The position numbers and the translations under genes were made by a program. A DNA stretch of 64,000 bases from Dactylellina haptotyla. Taxonomy: Eukaryota > Ascomycota > Orbiliomycetes > Orbiliales > Orbiliaceae. Below the pieces are notes generated by a model. It saw only the letters and a program-made list of their open reading frames with translations. It did not search any database and had not been told where the DNA came from. Location: positions 248,001-312,000 of the forward strand of contig CM062379.1 of the NCBI GenBank assembly GCA_031310005.1. The letters run 5' to 3'. Positions 59,272-64,000 of the stretch are shown in pieces. Numbering within the stretch: the first letter of the stretch is position 1; every line of letters begins with the position of its first letter.

Positions 59272-61632
59272 ATGGAATCTTCGCAGAATCCGGACCCCGA
59301 AGACCAACCTCCGCAGCCCGTGGACCCCAATCCACCTCTAGCCGGTCCGTCGAGCTCGACCACCGGCCCGCCAACCGCTCCTGTCAATATCCAAGCTGCG
59401 GCCGGGCCCTCAACCGCTCAAGGTCAACAAGGCCAACTTGCCGCATCCTCTGCGGGACCATCTCAACCCAGAACCCGTATGCTTCTAGCCTGCGATAGAT
59501 GTCGTTCCCGTAAATCAAAGGTTCGTCCTTTACCGTTGCATATTTCCAATTCAATAATGCTGACGGGCAAATACAGTGCGATAAGAATCTGCCATCCTGC
59601 ACGTCATGCCTCCAGGCTGGCGTCCCTTGTATGACCGCCGAGCGTGATCGTTTCTTAAGTTCCGATGGCCGCCATGTTCCCAGAGAGTAGGCAAATTCCT
59701 TTAGCCTATTCTCAATTTTTAATTTTTTTTAATTTTGCTGATATCGGACTGTTGTATCGGTACAGTTATATTGAAAACTTGGAAAGACAAGTGAGAGAAC
59801 TGGAACACCAATACCAGGAAGTGCTAGTCAGAACCAGTGCAAGCGCACCTGGTAATCCATTCGCTGGTGCTCCTCCTGTGGGTGTAGGTATGGGTGTTGG
59901 TATTGAATCTGCACCAGGTGCCTTCTTGGTCCCCCAGCACCATGTACCCAACGACCCTGGACAACAGATGCAAGGTGCTCAGGAGCTACAAGCCTCGATA
60001 GGTGACCCATTATCTTTCGAAAATACTCTGCTCCAAGCTATCAGGTTATCGGGTGCCGACCCCCTCCGCGCCGAGGCACCCAATCTCCTCTTCGGACCTC
60101 TATCGGCTACCGTTCAAGGCATCACCGCCTTATCCATCCTGAAGGGCATGGACAATAGCTCTCTTTCCACGGCAGTCGACAATTACTTCCACTTTATTCA
60201 TTCGCACTATCCTCTCCTTATCAGAGAAGACATTCGCAACAAATTCAACATCATGATACAGGACACCTACCAGTCCGGCATGATTAGCCCTGCGGATGAA
60301 CTCGTAGTATACCTTGTGGTAGTTCTTGGAATGACAACTTCTGCAAGTTTCCGCTCCGTGCCGATATATGCCCAGATGCTCTATTACTCCGCCTTGAGAA
60401 TACCAAACCTGTTCGAAAACCTAGACTCGATATCGATGACACAGGCTTTGATTCTGATTGTCATCTATTCCCTATACGACCCTTGCGCCGGTTCGAGTTG
60501 GCATCTTTTAGATATTGTCGCCTCGAAATGTCTCTCCATGGGCCTCCACCTTATCTCGTCCACTCTTGGTAATGGTATCGAGAGTACTGCCAAGGCATGG
60601 GCCTTTTGGACTCTATACTCGCTCGATCGGTATGATATTCCTTTACTCGGCGCTATCAAATATCTCAAGGGCTAATTGATTAGTATGTCCGGAGCCTCAA
60701 TGGGCCGGCCTTTCACTATCGCCAACGATGACATTATTACGGTGCCCGTCCCAGGAGTCCTCCATCCCGGTCAAAGCGACAACACCGGATACCTCTCCGG
60801 CCCTCTGATCACCTACTATCAGCTCCTCTACCGCTCCCGCCGAGACCCAGACGTCGGTTTCTCTCACTGGAAATCGCAATTTGAAACCTGGCGTGATAGC
60901 ACCAAATCATCAGTACTTCAGGACATTTCAGTATCTGCCAACCCGCACAGTCCCGAATTCATCGACAGCATGAACAAATACATTGATCTGGTATACTACC
61001 AAGGCCTCCTCCTCATCCCGCAATTTAACATCGAATATCCAACCATCACACCGGAAATCACAGACCTCTACGGCAGCGAGACAATGTACCACGCCGCCAA
61101 GATGGTAGGTCTGAGTTTCGCTGTCCACAGGTTCCCGCTCGCTTGGACTGCAGGATATAAGTCTTTTGCTACGGGCATGAGCTACCTGCTGGCCCTGGCG
61201 TTGAAGGAGGACCGAAGCACGGTTCACCTACCTGAGGTCTATCATGTCAGCACGGCGTGTATCAATACTATTGAGGGCCTGTCCGGGCGATTTGACGGAT
61301 TGACGCCGTATGCTAGGTTTCTGGTCAGAGCGGTGGATATGATGCTGAGGTTGTATAATGTGGAGGGAAGAAATAGCGTACGTCCCATTCTCTCTGTGAA
61401 ATATCAAGTCGTATGGATCGAGGAGACGATACTAATGATTGTACAGAGCATTGCAAACGACCCCTACTTTTTGTACACCCCATACTCGGATGCAGTGCCG
61501 AGGTCTCCAAACTCTGGAGTCCCGCGCCCACCGGACGTTGCAGATCTTCACGTCAGACGATTCCGCTGTCTCTCGAGAATGTATTTGGCCGCGATGGAAG
61601 ACATCCGCACGAAATTGTTCCCTGGAACCTAA
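59272..61632 (+). CDS. Full-length Zn2Cys6 transcription factor
   Basis: Five exons: 59272..59520, 59577..59686, 59766..60629, 60684..61377 and 61447..61632, 700 residues. After a Pro/Ser/Gln-rich start the cluster reads CDRCRSRKSK, intron, CDKNLPSCTSC, then the sixth Cys. The coiled coil YIENLERQVRELEHQYQEV follows. The middle homology region spans ~170-420 (FHFIHSHYPLLIREDI, DELVVYLVVVLGM, AWAFWTLYSLDRMSG with DDIITVPVP). The region after that is helical with the usual YARFLVRAVDMML. The last intron (61378-61446) is 69 bases, in frame and free of stops; a TACTAAT branch point argues that it is spliced. A second isoform would be 23 residues longer. It is a nuclear regulator; its targets are unknown. 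Confidence 0.9.
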
Positions 61633-62105
61633 CCTTTACATTCGTTTTATGGCAAACACTTGTCCATTTGAAATTTTGAACCTTCAAATCAAAAAAATAA
61701 GAAAAAAATAGAGAAATTAATCGACGCTGTGTATCTAGCTTCTGTTGCAGTATACTGAATGTGTATGCTCCAATCAAAATTGTATGATGTACCTAGGACA
61801 GCTTCTGGTATATAAAAAAAGGAATATTCAACAACTTCTCGTAATCGTAAGCTCGGTGTGAAATGTTGTTCCCATACGGTCTCAATGACGAATCTAATTG
61901 TAACAATGGTACTGTGAACATTTTATAAATCCATTAAAACACCCATTGCCCGCTCATGTCGATAAAACCACCACCCACCAGTGTAGCAACGTTCTCTTCC
62001 TCCTCCACCTCCCCGTCTTCAGAGCAACGTTACTCCTCGCCATAAAAAAAAAAAGCTTCTGCAACATTCCCAATATACGCTTATCCACTGCCTGAATTAT
62101 CCAAA
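61633..62105. other. Intergenic, promoter of F-box-like gene
   Basis: Contains the 3' UTR of the regulator and TATAAAA at 61811-61817, about 290 bases before the next ATG. Nothing else is seen. Confidence 0.4.
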
Positions 62106-63547
62106 ATGTCCTCCCAGCTGTCTGTGAAGAAACAAAAGGGAAAGTCAGTCCACCAGTCCCGCAGACCACCACCTTCCCCACTGGCCTTGTTGCCCTCGAG
62201 AATCTTTTGGGGTATATGTTCCAACCTTGATATCAAATCTCTGAGCAATCTCCTGTCGACGGGCCGTCAAGTCCGCAGGAACTTCTACACCCAAGTCAAT
62301 GATGCGTACTCGCAATACCCTCCCCTGGATGCCCCATATGTCGAAGAGGTCGACGAGATGATCAATTCTATCCGCCGAAATCACCGTTCATGACTTGAAT
62401 ATTGCAAAATACCTGCCGGAATTCTATATCCATGCAATAACAAACTGCGGGCTTCGAAGATACCGTGACGAGCGTTCCGACCGCGGCAAACGCTGGGAGG
62501 AAGCAGAGAATGCATGGAATATAATGGGAATGGATAAACGCCTGTTTGTCGAAAAGGGCATGGAATTCGAGAGACGCCGCGGCGGCAAGAAGTTTCTCTG
62601 GAAGACCAGTGCGATACTGAAGTTGGAATATCTTAAGAGGTTGGATGAAATCGCTGTGAGCTTGCATACTATTATAATCAGGGCCTGTGATACCAGCAGG
62701 TTGCTCATGGAGAGGTTGAATATCGATCGTGCCGCTCTCGAGGTATTTTTACCCCCTTCCTACCATTTATATATATACGCACAGCACCACAGCGGAGGGA
62801 AAGTCCCGTTTTACAATGACAAAAACACGCGCTCACCACGTTGTGATCTACGATATGCGATCTACGGGCTAACGCAGTATTGTGTCTTATAATAAATAGC
62901 AATTTATGTACCGCATTCTCATCGTCTGGACGCAATCGCACCTCTTCGGCACGCAGTACAATCCGCTCAACGGCGAGATCATCTCCGTCGGCCGCATCAA
63001 GCCAAGCGTGCTCCCGATCCCGCAGCTCACAGTCCTCCCGGCCCATATCGGCAACGACCCAGCTAATATCGCCTACTTGGAAGGCGAAGTTGAGAAACAT
63101 ATGATCTCGGCGATTTCTAACTTACTCTGGCCTACTCACACTCTCGCGGGTTACTGGACTGATCAAGGTCGCTCGGACTGGGACCGCCAGATCACTACGA
63201 TGGCCAAAGTTGAGTTTGTTCGGACCGTATACCCTCCATTTCTCGTTAAGATGTTGGACTTGCGCCGTCCGGATCCCGAGTTGGGGGTTATGAACGATCA
63301 GTGGAAATACGAGGCTACGATCGGGAATTTCGAGAGGTGGTTACGTATTATTCTTGAGACTACGCAGGGAGGGGAGCTCTGGGGCTTTGATGCCAACACA
63401 GAGATGTTGGAGAAGGTGTGGGGTTGTTTGAAGGAGTTTAGAGGTGGGGGCGCCTGTGGTGAGTATTTTGATCCGGTTGATATGAGGTGTGAATGTTGCA
63501 AGGTTCGTGGTTTTCTGGAGATGGCCATGGAGCTGGATGATGACTAG
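62106..63547 (+). pseudogene. F-box-like protein gene with apparent one-base frameshift
   Basis: Exons 62106..62742 and 62900..63547. A basic N-terminus leads to LPSRIFWGICSNLDIKSLSN, an F-box-like helix pair. The frame reads to DEMINSIRRNHRS and stops at 62391-62393. The next frame becomes open just before and continues as ITVHDLNIAKYLPEFYIH..., coding-like through a phase-0 intron (GTATTT donor at 62743, AATAG acceptor) to the stop at 63547. No ATG begins the second part, and no AG lies where an intron could restore phase. Removing one base in the shared window 62360-62390 would give about 427 residues. The C-terminal part contains a WLRIILETTQ helix and clustered cysteines (CGEYFDPVDMRCECC). 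It is either a real lesion or a base-calling error. The neighbouring function is unknown. Confidence 0.65.
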
Positions 63548-64000
63548 GTCGACGAGGGGTTGGAGAGATAGTTTGATTCTACTGAGTCTGTTTTATTTTT
63601 ATTTTTATAATTATGCGGGTGTTTTTTTGATTTTTAATTTCATTTAATTTTACTGTGGTGGAGGATTGTGATTATTATTATTACTTGCGTGTACTTTATA
63701 GCCGTGATGGCTTTTAAATTTTTATGATATGGACTAACGAGCTAGAGCTACTGTGATTAACGGGCGATCTGATAATTAACAAAATGAAATTATAATCATG
63801 AAGGAATTTGAAATCCTTGATCAGTCAATAGTGAATAAAAACCCCTAAATATATGTGGAAGCTGGATTGCTTCTATAGATATCATTATTCAAGATATGTG
63901 AGGGACGACATAGTCTACGGAGTCAACCCGAGGCTGCCATCTTTCGCCAGAATTACGACAGGACACCCATATCCAATTCTCGCAGCCAATCGAGAATAAG
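63548..64000. other. Intergenic to window end
   Basis: AT-rich 3' region of the F-box-like gene. No feature is supported up to the window edge. Confidence 0.4.

Overview
The window looks like nuclear DNA of a filamentous ascomycete (Pezizomycotina). Coding regions are broken by short introns of about 50-300 bases with GTATGT/GTAAGT-like donors and CTAAC-type branch points. The proteins are typical of that group: Zn2Cys6 regulators, a HeLo-like/DUF7580 protein, a Sln1-type hybrid histidine kinase and a T2 ribonuclease with a fungal C-terminal domain. A leotiomycete would fit, but I cannot fix the class. I see no prokaryotic, plasmid, viral or transposon genes, no rRNA or tRNA that I can support, and no CRISPR array.

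Layout. 1-17 kb is sparse. It holds a secreted collagen-like Gly/Pro-rich protein (-), an orphan ORF (-), a CCCH zinc finger/LRR protein (+), a poly-glycine Cys-rich surface-type protein (+), a PAQR/haemolysin-III membrane protein with a 13-base microexon (-), a large multi-pass membrane protein of an expanded fungal family (+) and a small orphan with a possible thioredoxin-like fold (+). 17-22 kb is one long RING E3-type gene (-). 22-35 kb has two gene-poor spans of about 4.3 kb around a Nudix hydrolase (+) and a T2 RNase (-), followed by two short Zn2Cys6 genes that look like N-terminal remnants (33.2-35.6 kb).

35.7-45 kb holds a drug/metabolite-type transporter (-) and then a head-to-head pair: a 1,002-residue multi-zinc-finger protein (-) and a HeLo-like/DUF7580 protein (+), separated by 664 bases. 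This pair is the best candidate for an undescribed functional module, possibly self/non-self recognition or regulated cell death. 45-52 kb has an F-box protein (+) and the Sln1-like osmosensor kinase (-), whose N-terminus is assembled from 30-, 54- and 17-base exons. 54-62 kb holds two full-length Zn2Cys6 regulators transcribed away from each other from a shared 1.66 kb region. The window ends with an F-box-like gene carrying an apparent one-base frameshift.

Multi-exon models were built by hand from ORF phase, splice signals and family resemblance. Phase agrees across every junction given, but no transcript or database search was available.
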